The position numbers and the translations under genes are program-made. From assembly GCA_937919155.1 (NCBI GenBank), contig CALFPM010000085.1, forward strand, positions 1 through 6,385: a DNA stretch of 6,385 nucleotides, read 5' to 3'. Below are positions 1 to 6,250 of the stretch, piece by piece (the stretch's first letter is position 1; every line of letters starts with the position of its first letter). Source of the DNA: an uncultured Clostridia bacterium. GTDB lineage: Bacteria; Bacillota; Clostridia; Oscillospirales; Acutalibacteraceae. The notes beneath the pieces are model-generated. The model was given only the letters and a program-made list of their open reading frames with translations, made no database searches and was not told the origin of the DNA.

Positions 1-193
1 AGGCAAGAACAACAAGCTCTCTTGCCTGCGGTTTTCTTTTTTCGAACATCATAAAAAAAGGAACTGTAAGCTCAATTATGATAAGAACACCTGTTATGTA
101 ATAGCCTTTTCCCGGGAGCTTATCACCGAGAAACAAAGTCAGAGGAATCAAAGCAAGGAACACGATGAGCATTGCAATGTTTGATTTTTTCAT
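1..193 (-). CDS. ECF transporter S component, N-terminal part (substrate-binding membrane protein)
   Basis: Only the first 64 residues are in the window; the gene continues past base 1. They show an N-terminal hydrophobic helix ('IAMLIVFLALIPLTLFLG', about 6-23), a short loop with 'LPGKGYYITG' (26-35), a second helix ('VLIIIELTVPFFMMF', 36-50) and a basic cytosolic turn 'EKRKPQARELVVLA' at the cut. This opening, particularly the 'KGYY' and 'RKPQARELV' segments, is what I recall for a family of ECF S components encoded beside fused EcfA, EcfT and DUF4430 proteins in Clostridia. S components bind the vitamin within the membrane and set substrate specificity. Cobalamin or another corrinoid is the favoured guess because of the upstream transcobalamin-like proteins, but the visible part cannot establish it. 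The ATGA overlap with the ATPase stop supports co-translation. Confidence 0.8.
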   Translation of the reverse strand, partial: MKKSNIAMLIVFLALIPLTLFLGDKLPGKGYYITGVLIIIELTVPFFMMFEKRKPQARELVVLA

Positions 194-1851
194 TGTGTTC
201 CTCCCTTATTTTTCTTGTATAAGTCAACAACATTTTCATCCGTAACGGCGTTTTTGAAAATGTGTTTGCTCATTCGGTTTGCCGCCGTTGTGTAGAAACT
301 GTTGCCGCCGAAGAAATTCTGCGGTGTATCGGTTGTGAGCACCTGACCGTCAAAGAACATACTCACTCTGTCAGCATATTTTGCGCAGAATTCAACATCG
401 TGGGAAACCATAAGGATTGTTATTCCCTGATTTTTCAGTTTGTTGAGAATATCCGCAAATGTTTCTTTGAAAAAGCTGTCCATACCTTTTGTGGGTTCAT
501 CGAGAAGAAGAATTTTCGGCTCGGTAAGAATAACTTTTGCAAGAGCAGCTCTCTGCTGTTCACCGCCCGATAAATCATACGGATGATTATTCATAAACTC
601 CGTGATTTGGCAGATTTCAGCAATTTCATTTATCTTATTTTTATCCTTTGTCATTTCCTCAAGGTCTTCGCGGACAGTTTTTTTCACAAACAGACTTTTG
701 GGGTCTTGCGGAAGCATCGAAATGCAGTTTCTGAAAAGCTCGCCCGATCTGAATTTGTTTACAGCTTTACCGAAAACCTTGATTTTGCCTCTGTAAGGTT
801 TACTGATTCCGCAAATTGCTTTTAATGTTGTGGATTTACCTGCACCGTTGCCGCCGACTATTGCAGAAATACTGCCAACGGGAATTTCAAGGCTGACACC
901 TCTGAGAATATCGGGGGTGTCTTTTTCATATCTGAACCATAATTCTTTGAGCGACAATGCGGGATTTTCGATATCATCATCAATTAAATCAAAAGGAACT
1001 TCTTTGATTTCAAGTTCGGTTGGGAATTCATTATTAAGCCACGCTCTGCCTTCTCTGACGGTCAGAGGGCAGTCACCGTTTTCGTTTGCGTTGTAAAAAA
1101 CACGCACGGGTGTCGGCATAGCGGTGAACATAGGATTGTTTTGTTCATAGAGAAGTTTGCCTATGTTTCTCGGTGTGTCATCGGCAATAATTTTGCCCGA
1201 ATCCATTACTATTGCTCTGTCTGCATAAGGAAAAACATCCTCAAGACGGTGCTCGGTTATGATAACCGTTGTGCCGAGGTCGGTGTTGATTTTGCGAACG
1301 GTATTGAGAAAATCCGATGCGGCAATTGGGTCAAGCTGGCTCGTGGGTTCATCAAGAATAAGAACTTCGGGCTGCATTGCCATAATCGAAGCGAGGTTGA
1401 GAAGCTGTTTCTGACCGCCCGAAAGAACGGCAACATCTCGGTGAAACCAATCCTGAATGCCGAAGTAACAAGCCATTTCCGCCACTCTTGAACGCATCGT
1501 TTTCTGGTCACATCCCAAACTTTCAAGACCGAATGCAAGCTCGTGCCAGACTTTGTCCGTCACAATCTGGTCATCGGGATTCTGCATTACATAGCCGATT
1601 TTTGCAGATTGAGTTCTGTTGTCAACATCTTTCAATGTGACACCGTTGAAATATATTTCACCCGTTCTTTTTCCGTGAGGTGTGAGAACGGTTTTAAGGT
1701 GTCGGAGAAGTGTTGTTTTTCCGCTTCCCGATTTTCCGCAGAGAACGATATATTCGCCTTTTTCTATTTTTAGTGACACATTAACCAGCGATTTTTTATC
1801 TTTTGAGGTCGGATAAGAAAAACTCAGATTTTCGATTTTGAAATGTTCCAT
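190..1851 (-). CDS. ecfA: Fused double ATPase of an ECF importer (EcfA-EcfA')
   Basis: This 553-residue cytosolic protein contains two complete ABC ATPase domains in one chain. Domain 1 has Walker A GKSGSGKTT (39-47), Q-loop Gln90, signature LSGGQ (143-147), Walker B VLILDEP with catalytic Glu168, and H-loop His201. Domain 2 has Walker A GGNGAGKST (333-341), Q-loop Gln382, signature LSGGE (427-431), ILLLDEP with Glu452, and His484. All key residues are present in both halves, so both sites should bind and hydrolyse ATP. The signature helices differ: SGGQ-KQLL in the first half and SGGE-QQRA in the second. A roughly 65-residue linker (about 235-298) with an acidic end joins the halves. Most ECF modules use separate EcfA1 and EcfA2; fused forms are known in dedicated (group I) systems. 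The gene overlaps ecfT by 28 bp at its start and the S-component gene by 4 bp (ATGA) at its end, implying translational coupling. Confidence 0.93.
   Translation of the reverse strand: MEHFKIENLSFSYPTSKDKKSLVNVSLKIEKGEYIVLCGKSGSGKTTLLRHLKTVLTPHGKRTGEIYFNGVTLKDVDNRTQSAKIGYVMQNPDDQIVTDKVWHELAFGLESLGCDQKTMRSRVAEMACYFGIQDWFHRDVAVLSGGQKQLLNLASIMAMQPEVLILDEPTSQLDPIAASDFLNTVRKINTDLGTTVIITEHRLEDVFPYADRAIVMDSGKIIADDTPRNIGKLLYEQNNPMFTAMPTPVRVFYNANENGDCPLTVREGRAWLNNEFPTELEIKEVPFDLIDDDIENPALSLKELWFRYEKDTPDILRGVSLEIPVGSISAIVGGNGAGKSTTLKAICGISKPYRGKIKVFGKAVNKFRSGELFRNCISMLPQDPKSLFVKKTVREDLEEMTKDKNKINEIAEICQITEFMNNHPYDLSGGEQQRAALAKVILTEPKILLLDEPTKGMDSFFKETFADILNKLKNQGITILMVSHDVEFCAKYADRVSMFFDGQVLTTDTPQNFFGGNSFYTTAANRMSKHIFKNAVTDENVVDLYKKNKGGTQ
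200..205 (-). promoter_or_regulatory. Shine-Dalgarno of the S-component gene
   Basis: GGGAGG on the minus strand at 205-200 lies 6 nt before the ATG at 193-191, within the 3' end of the ATPase gene. It fixes the start of the partial gene that runs off the window. Confidence 0.75.
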
Positions 1852-2714
1852 TGTACAACCTCCTTGATATTTAATAATGTCGGTACCATAAGATAGCCGA
1901 GATATGCGATGAATCCGATTATGTTAACACCTTTTATCGGTGTGATATTTCTTTCAGGCAGGAATTCTGCGTTCATTCCGCCGTTTGCGGCAAAAAAGAC
2001 TACAATACCGAGTGAAACAAGCATAGCAAATGTTAATACCCAATCCGTTTTTGTCATTCGGTAAACCATAAAGCTTGTCCGTTTTGATGTGCCGTAACCT
2101 CTTGAACGCATTGAATCGCTTGTTGTGATGCTGCCTTCAAGCGCCCACGAGGTGAGAACACCGATAACCGTCATTCCCGCACCCAGTTTATCCTTTATTG
2201 ATGATTTTTCTGCCGTGCCTTTGCCGATTGAACTTCTGACGCCGATTATCTGCTTTGCTTTCTGCAACAGATTGGGTATCATTCGAAAAACCATCACAAG
2301 CAATAAGGATAATGACGGAGCAAGATTTCCAAAAAGGCAGGTAAATTTGTCACCCGTCAAGACTTTACCGTAGCATCCGAACCACAAAAGCATCAGCACG
2401 AATGTTGCCGCAACGGCTATGCCGTAAATGAGCGCTTCAAGAGTATACGGTCTGTCGAAATATGTGAAAAGAACCGTTACACCTCTTGTGTTCACTATCG
2501 GATTAAAAAGTGTGACGAATATGAAAAGCGGTATCATCAGCAATATATTTTTTATTCCTTTTCTTCCGTTGAGGAATAAGTAATACACTCCGCTTGCAAA
2601 TATGCCCGCAAGCAGATAAACGGGGTGCTGCAGAAGAACACCGAAAGCTATTGCTCCGATGAAAAACAGCAGATTCACCGCAGGATGAAGTTTTGAAAAT
2701 GCGTCAACTTTCAT
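1824..2714 (-). CDS. ecfT: Energy-coupling factor transporter transmembrane protein EcfT
   Basis: EcfT is the membrane scaffold of an ECF-type ABC importer; it couples ATP hydrolysis in the EcfA pair to toppling of the S component. The 296-residue chain opens with 'FSKLHPAVNLLFF', a typical EcfT N-terminus. Hydrophobic segments lie near 15-28, 31-48, 54-70, 94-113, 133-150, 224-243 and 263-281. Between the fifth and sixth segments is a long cytosolic coupling region containing 'RMIPNLLQKAKQI' (about 144-156) and 'SMRSRGYG' (201-208), the equivalent of the conserved Arg motif that docks into the ATPases. A canonical first A-R-A/G motif is not obvious. I chose the ATG at 2714 over the GTG at 2747: it begins where EcfT homology begins and sits 1 nt after the preceding stop. 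Its Shine-Dalgarno is weak (GGGA at 2723-2720), suggesting translation coupled to the DUF4430 gene. Its 3' end overlaps the ATPase gene by 28 bp. Confidence 0.9.
   Translation of the reverse strand: MKVDAFSKLHPAVNLLFFIGAIAFGVLLQHPVYLLAGIFASGVYYLFLNGRKGIKNILLMIPLFIFVTLFNPIVNTRGVTVLFTYFDRPYTLEALIYGIAVAATFVLMLLWFGCYGKVLTGDKFTCLFGNLAPSLSLLLVMVFRMIPNLLQKAKQIIGVRSSIGKGTAEKSSIKDKLGAGMTVIGVLTSWALEGSITTSDSMRSRGYGTSKRTSFMVYRMTKTDWVLTFAMLVSLGIVVFFAANGGMNAEFLPERNITPIKGVNIIGFIAYLGYLMVPTLLNIKEVVQWNISKSKI
1859..1865 (-). promoter_or_regulatory. Shine-Dalgarno of the fused ATPase gene, inside ecfT
   Basis: A full-consensus AAGGAGG on the minus strand at 1865-1859 lies 7 nt before the ATG at 1851. It sits inside the last codons of ecfT, so the ATPase can initiate strongly before ecfT translation ends. 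Confidence 0.85.
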
Positions 2715-2715
2715 A

Positions 2716-4125
2716 TTATTCCCATCGCTCGGCGCCAACATCTTCACCGAGTCCGTTGCAGGTATAGCACCAGACGATTGTTTCGCCGCCCGTTAAATAA
2801 TAGCTTGAGCAGCCGTAATTCGGGAACCAACCGTTTACTTTATACATCCAGCCTGATTCAGAACCGCAGTCAAACTCATAAAGATTATTGATTCCTTCAA
2901 TATAATAACTGTCATACATAGGAGTCCAACTGTACTCTATCGGAATGTTGTACTGTTTGCAAACTCTGTTCAGAATGTCAAATACGGTTTCTCCCTCTTC
3001 AAATTCAACCGTTATTTCCCTGAGAATAACTCCGTTATCGGGAACATACGGTGCTTTTGCAGGGTCGAGATTATCCGTATTACAGAGAATTGTATCACAA
3101 CGTATGGTGATTGTGCAAGTGAGCTTTTCTTTTGTTGTTTCAACGGGTTTGATAGTTGTGGTTGCAGGTTTGGTTGTAGTTGGCTTGGTTGTTCTTTCCT
3201 GTTTGGTTGTTTTAGTGGTTGTTTTTTCTGAAGTTTTGCTTGTTGTATTATCAAGAGAATAGTCACGCTTTGTTGTGGTCGGTCTCTTTTTTGTTGTTTT
3301 TTCTGTGGTTGTCTGTGTTTTTGTTGTTGTTTCTGCAACTGTTGCAGTAGGTTCTTTCTTTTCCGTGGTTGAAGATGTTGTTTCTTTTTTAGTCGTTTTT
3401 TCAGTATGAGTTGATGTTACGGTTTCTGTTGAATTGCTGACTGTTGTTGTTTCGCTTGAACCGTGCGTCTGTTCCCAACGTTCGTTTTCGAGTTTATCCA
3501 GATCGTCATTTGAGAAAACGAGAGTTTTTGTTTCGTTGGCTTTTCGTATTTGTGAAATGTTGAAATCATTGAGGCTTTTAACAGAGAAATTTCTTACGGA
3601 TTCCTTATCGCCAATCCATTCAAGCATCTGTCCTTCATTTGCTTCGCCGACGGAGCCTTGATAAATGCTGATGCTTTGTGCACCTTTGCGGACACTCAGG
3701 GTTGCAACTGAATTGCTGATTTCAGTCTGCTTATCTGCAAATTCAAGCATAACAGAATTATTGGTGTTAACGAAAGTTTCGCCGACATTTACTTTTAAAG
3801 CAAACTCATCGGAATCAGGACTTACAATTTCAACATCAGCATTCTGACCGAGAACAATATAGTTTTCGCCCAAAACAATTCTGACTGTTGCACCGGGGGC
3901 GCAGGTGATTTTGTCACCCTTGCGCAGAACGGTTTCATCTGTTGTCGCATATGCAACTCCGTCACGCTGCAAGGTTATAATACCACGGAAATCCGTAAGG
4001 ACAGCGGTGCTTTCATCGGATTTATCAAACCAACCTTTGATATGACCGACACCAAGAATTCCCGATACTGCAATAGCAATAATGATGACAACCATCACTA
4101 TATTTGCTATTTTCTTCTTTTTCAT
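2716..4125 (-). CDS. Membrane-anchored FecR-like protein with Thr-rich stalk and C-terminal DUF4430 (transcobalamin-like) domain
   Basis: The protein has 469 residues from the ATG at 4125. An N-terminal KKKK motif and a single hydrophobic helix (about 6-26) anchor it in the membrane facing outward. Residues about 41-155 resemble a FecR-type beta domain: 'FRGIITLQRDGV', 'LRKGDKITCAPGATVRIVL', 'ISIYQGSVG'. Residues 223-333 are a low-complexity Thr/Lys/Ser stalk, probably spanning the cell wall. Residues about 335-465 are a DUF4430 domain (Pfam transcobalamin-like C-terminal) with 'EGETVFDILNRVC', 'YIEGINNLYEFDCG', 'SGWMYKVNGW', 'NYGCSSYYL' and 'GGETIVWCYTC'. That domain is related to the beta domain that closes over cobalamin in mammalian intrinsic factor/transcobalamin. 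It contains eight cysteines (337, 343, 348, 389, 420, 439, 453, 456), which could form disulfides outside the cell. The gene stops 1 nt before ecfT, which ties it closely to the transporter. A role in presenting a corrinoid to the S component is inference. Confidence 0.85.
   Translation of the reverse strand: MKKKKIANIVMVVIIIAIAVSGILGVGHIKGWFDKSDESTAVLTDFRGIITLQRDGVAYATTDETVLRKGDKITCAPGATVRIVLGENYIVLGQNADVEIVSPDSDEFALKVNVGETFVNTNNSVMLEFADKQTEISNSVATLSVRKGAQSISIYQGSVGEANEGQMLEWIGDKESVRNFSVKSLNDFNISQIRKANETKTLVFSNDDLDKLENERWEQTHGSSETTTVSNSTETVTSTHTEKTTKKETTSSTTEKKEPTATVAETTTKTQTTTEKTTKKRPTTTKRDYSLDNTTSKTSEKTTTKTTKQERTTKPTTTKPATTTIKPVETTKEKLTCTITIRCDTILCNTDNLDPAKAPYVPDNGVILREITVEFEEGETVFDILNRVCKQYNIPIEYSWTPMYDSYYIEGINNLYEFDCGSESGWMYKVNGWFPNYGCSSYYLTGGETIVWCYTCNGLGEDVGAERWE
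3127..3459 (-). repeat. Low-complexity Thr/Lys-rich stalk-coding region
   Basis: This stretch encodes residues 223-333 of the DUF4430 protein. It is dominated by ACA/ACC/ACT Thr codons mixed with Lys, Ser, Glu and Pro ('TTEKTTKKRPTTTK', 'KPTTTKPATTTIKP'). It appears as TTGTTG/GTGGTT-rich sequence on the plus strand. Spacing is irregular and there is no exact tandem unit, which fits an extended, possibly O-glycosylated wall-spanning linker. Length variation between strains would be expected. Confidence 0.85.
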
Positions 4126-4132
4126 TTGTTTG

Positions 4133-4138
4133 CCTCCT
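4133..4138 (-). promoter_or_regulatory. Shine-Dalgarno that decides the start of the DUF4430 protein
   Basis: AGGAGG on the minus strand at 4138-4133 sits 7 nt before the ATG at 4125-4123. This favours that ATG over the in-frame TTG at 4173, which lies in the hairpin and would place a polar His/Asn-rich extension in front of the membrane anchor. Confidence 0.85.
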
Positions 4139-4154
4139 GACGGATTGTTATGGT

Positions 4155-4184
4155 GTCGGCTGCTGTGTTTCAACAGCAGCCGAC
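4155..4184 (-). repeat. Perfect 12-bp inverted repeat (RNA hairpin) between the two surface-protein genes
   Basis: The arms are 4155-4166 (GTCGGCTGCTGT on the plus strand) and 4173-4184 (ACAGCAGCCGAC), with a 6-nt loop. Eight of the 12 pairs are G-C. On the transcribed strand the hairpin begins 11 nt after the TGA of the upstream gene and ends 16 nt before the AGGAGG of the downstream gene. No T-run follows it on either strand, so it is not a standard intrinsic terminator. It may be a processing or mRNA-stability hairpin that sets different expression levels for the two surface proteins, or a modulator of ribosome reinitiation. Confidence 0.85.
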
Positions 4185-4195
4185 TGTGTAAGAAA

Positions 4196-6250
4196 TCAGA
4201 ATGAGAAAATATTTTTGAAAAGTGAGATTATCCAATTGAACGCATTGATAATCCAATTGATAAGCTTCTCAAAGAAACTGAGTTCTTTTTCGACGGTAAG
4301 TTCGCTGTACTCTGTTTCTGCAGTTGTGAGAACTTCATAGTTTTCAACAAGAGCTTTCTGTTCGTCTGTGAGAGCATCATAAGCGGCTCTTGCTTCTTCA
4401 ATAGCCGACTTGCTTTCTGCGGTAACGGTTCCGATAGCGGAAATCATTGCTTCAACTGTATCAACAGCCTTTTCTTCTTTGGTATAAACATCAACATCGG
4501 TCATGTCATAAAGAGAAGTTTTGCCGTCAAGTAAGCGGAAATATGATGCAAGAGCATACTGTGCCTGCTCTGTTGCCATACCGTTTATACCTGCATCGGG
4601 AATATGAGCAAATCCGCCGCCTTCAACAGCAAACAAACACATTGCATCAACAACGGAAACACCGTTCTTTACAAATCGTGGGTCTGTTTCGGGATTGATG
4701 CCGAGTGCGGTCAATGCAACAATAACCTGAGCGCAGGATTCACTGCAAATGCCGTCAATTGAACCGAATCCGCCGTTATCATACTGCTTTTCCGAAAGGC
4801 AGATAATCGCTTTATCAACAGCTGCTTTGACTTCGGGATTTGTGTTGTAATAGGGTGCGAGTGACTGAATTGCCATACCCGTCATATCGGGATCGGCAAC
4901 CGCTCCTGACATTGCCCAACCACCATCGTCAAGTTGTTTTTCAATAATGTAAGAGATAAGTTTTTCACGAGCAACTTGTTCTTGTGCATCCGGATTAACG
5001 GGAATTTCATAACCGTAGCAATCAAATGCAATTAATGCCCAGACAGGACCGTTGATTCCTTGCTTTTTAACATAGGTCATATCAGTCAGACCCATAAGTA
5101 GATTGTGACCGTCAACATCCGTTACATCATAGCCTGCTGAGGTGAGAGCAAGAATAACTCGTGAATTATCGGTTGATTTTGCTCTATGGAGTTGTTCTTT
5201 ATCATTGATATTGTTGTTTACATATTCAACAACATTTTCGTAATATCTTTCGGGGCAATCATAGCCTGAACGGGTAAGGTCAATTACCATCCATTCACCG
5301 CCGACAGAACCAACGGAAGGAGTGCCGAGAGCAGATATATATAATGCGGTTTCTTCGTAAATTGCCTTATGGTCAATATCACCGTTCAGACTTTCACCTT
5401 TTACATTTACCGTTGCAAATGCAGGTGCAGAAACTATATCCGTAGGATTTTCGGCACCGTAACCGCCGTCAGTCCACACATACCATGTTCCGCCTGAAGG
5501 GAACGAAATTTTTACAAGTCCGTTATCGTCTGTGACGGTACTGCCTGTGGGAACACCGTAAGTGGTTCCGTAATAAACGGTATAACCAATTTCAGGGTCA
5601 AATGCTGCTGCACCGCCGTTTGCCCAGTCCGAATAACTGCGGACAAGACCGAGCTCGATTTCTTCATTCACTGTTGCTGTATGTGTATGATTGAGATTTC
5701 CTTCCTTATCAGTAAAGTAACGGAATCCTGTTGCGCTGTCGCCCCAGAATGCCCAGCTTGTGTAGTGAGCAATATTCAGAAAATCACCGTTGTTGAGAAC
5801 AATTCGGTCTGCGGTAAGTCCCCAACCGTCAACTGCGGGATATGCACCATTAAGGTCATAGCGGAGGTTCTCATCAGAGAAACCGAAAAGTCCGCCTGCA
5901 AAATAAATGCTTCCTGCACCGCCTGTGACATAAACCTCCGACCAGTCAAGTCCGAGAACTGTTTCGTGAACATAGATATAAAGATGAAGTGCGGTGAGCT
6001 CAGGAACATTGTCACCGTCTGCATCGTATGCATATCCGTCAAGATAATAATCGCTGAGATCAATCTCTGCAAGTTCATCAAGGATTACGGGATAAAATGC
6101 CATCGGATTGCCGTTGCTGTCGGTTACAAATTGACTGTCGTCGCTGATTGAAATATATACCGTATCGGGAGTTGCTGCTGATATTGTTAAGGGTATTGCG
6201 GTCAGAATCATTGCAAGAGCAATGAATATGCTGATAATTTTTTTAGTCAT
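4196..6250 (-). CDS. Secreted DUF4430-like/prenyltransferase-fold alpha-barrel protein, putative corrinoid-capture protein
   Basis: This 684-residue exported protein begins with a signal peptide (KK, a hydrophobic core at about 5-20, then a TISAA cleavage region near 25). Residues about 78-168 look like a divergent DUF4430 domain: 'ALHLYIYVHE', 'SIYFAGGLFG', 'YDLNGAYP', then 'LNNGDFLNIAHY'. Residues about 212-274 look like an Ig-like beta domain ending 'VSAPAFATVNV'. Residues about 290-570 form an alpha/alpha-barrel of prenyltransferase/squalene-oxidase repeats. The repeat cores are DDGGW at 441-445, DNGGF at 491-495 and GGGF at 544-547, each followed by a helix such as 'TGMAIQSL' or 'SCAQVIVALTALG'. 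Residues about 583-641 are a helical surface module with 'AYDALTDEQKALV'. The protein ends in a hydrophobic, Trp/Phe-rich tail (649-684) with no LPXTG motif. The barrel fold is shared by terpene cyclases, protein prenyltransferases, complement C3d and the cobalamin-binding half of intrinsic factor/transcobalamin. Secretion and the ECF neighbours favour ligand binding over catalysis. Cobalamin as the ligand is inference. Confidence 0.8.
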   Translation of the reverse strand: MTKKIISIFIALAMILTAIPLTISAATPDTVYISISDDSQFVTDSNGNPMAFYPVILDELAEIDLSDYYLDGYAYDADGDNVPELTALHLYIYVHETVLGLDWSEVYVTGGAGSIYFAGGLFGFSDENLRYDLNGAYPAVDGWGLTADRIVLNNGDFLNIAHYTSWAFWGDSATGFRYFTDKEGNLNHTHTATVNEEIELGLVRSYSDWANGGAAAFDPEIGYTVYYGTTYGVPTGSTVTDDNGLVKISFPSGGTWYVWTDGGYGAENPTDIVSAPAFATVNVKGESLNGDIDHKAIYEETALYISALGTPSVGSVGGEWMVIDLTRSGYDCPERYYENVVEYVNNNINDKEQLHRAKSTDNSRVILALTSAGYDVTDVDGHNLLMGLTDMTYVKKQGINGPVWALIAFDCYGYEIPVNPDAQEQVAREKLISYIIEKQLDDGGWAMSGAVADPDMTGMAIQSLAPYYNTNPEVKAAVDKAIICLSEKQYDNGGFGSIDGICSESCAQVIVALTALGINPETDPRFVKNGVSVVDAMCLFAVEGGGFAHIPDAGINGMATEQAQYALASYFRLLDGKTSLYDMTDVDVYTKEEKAVDTVEAMISAIGTVTAESKSAIEEARAAYDALTDEQKALVENYEVLTTAETEYSELTVEKELSFFEKLINWIINAFNWIISLFKNIFSF

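Noticed and set aside
1257..1538. Second minus-strand frame inside the ATPase gene
   Set aside because: It overlaps the Walker B and signature region of the first ABC domain in a different phase and shows no domain of its own.
2715..2747. GTG start at 2747 for EcfT
   Set aside because: The extra 11 residues do not resemble an EcfT N-terminus and overlap the DUF4430 gene. The ATG at 2714 starts right where family similarity begins.
3127..3459. Tandem repeat or CRISPR-like array suggested by recurring TTGTTG/GTGGTT on the plus strand
   Set aside because: There is no constant repeat unit and there are no unique spacers. The pattern follows from Thr/Lys codons in an open minus-strand frame.
4126..4173. 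TTG start at 4173 that would lengthen the DUF4430 protein by 16 residues
   Set aside because: The codon lies in the hairpin, has no Shine-Dalgarno, and would put a polar His/Asn-rich stretch before the membrane anchor. The ATG at 4125 has a perfectly placed AGGAGG.
4139..4195. Intrinsic terminator between the two surface-protein genes
   Set aside because: The stem is strong, but no T-run follows on either strand, and the genes on both sides appear functionally linked.
4290..5380. Terpene cyclase or prenyltransferase enzyme function for the barrel protein
   Set aside because: The protein is exported and I see no DXDD-type or zinc-binding catalytic motif in the repeats; the transporter context favours ligand binding. 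Not fully excluded.
5681..6151. Plus-strand open frame of 156 codons, and other plus-strand frames at 262-573 and 1141-1491
   Set aside because: They lie opposite well-supported minus-strand domains, lack Shine-Dalgarno sites and give Cys/Ser-rich sequences with no recognisable motif.
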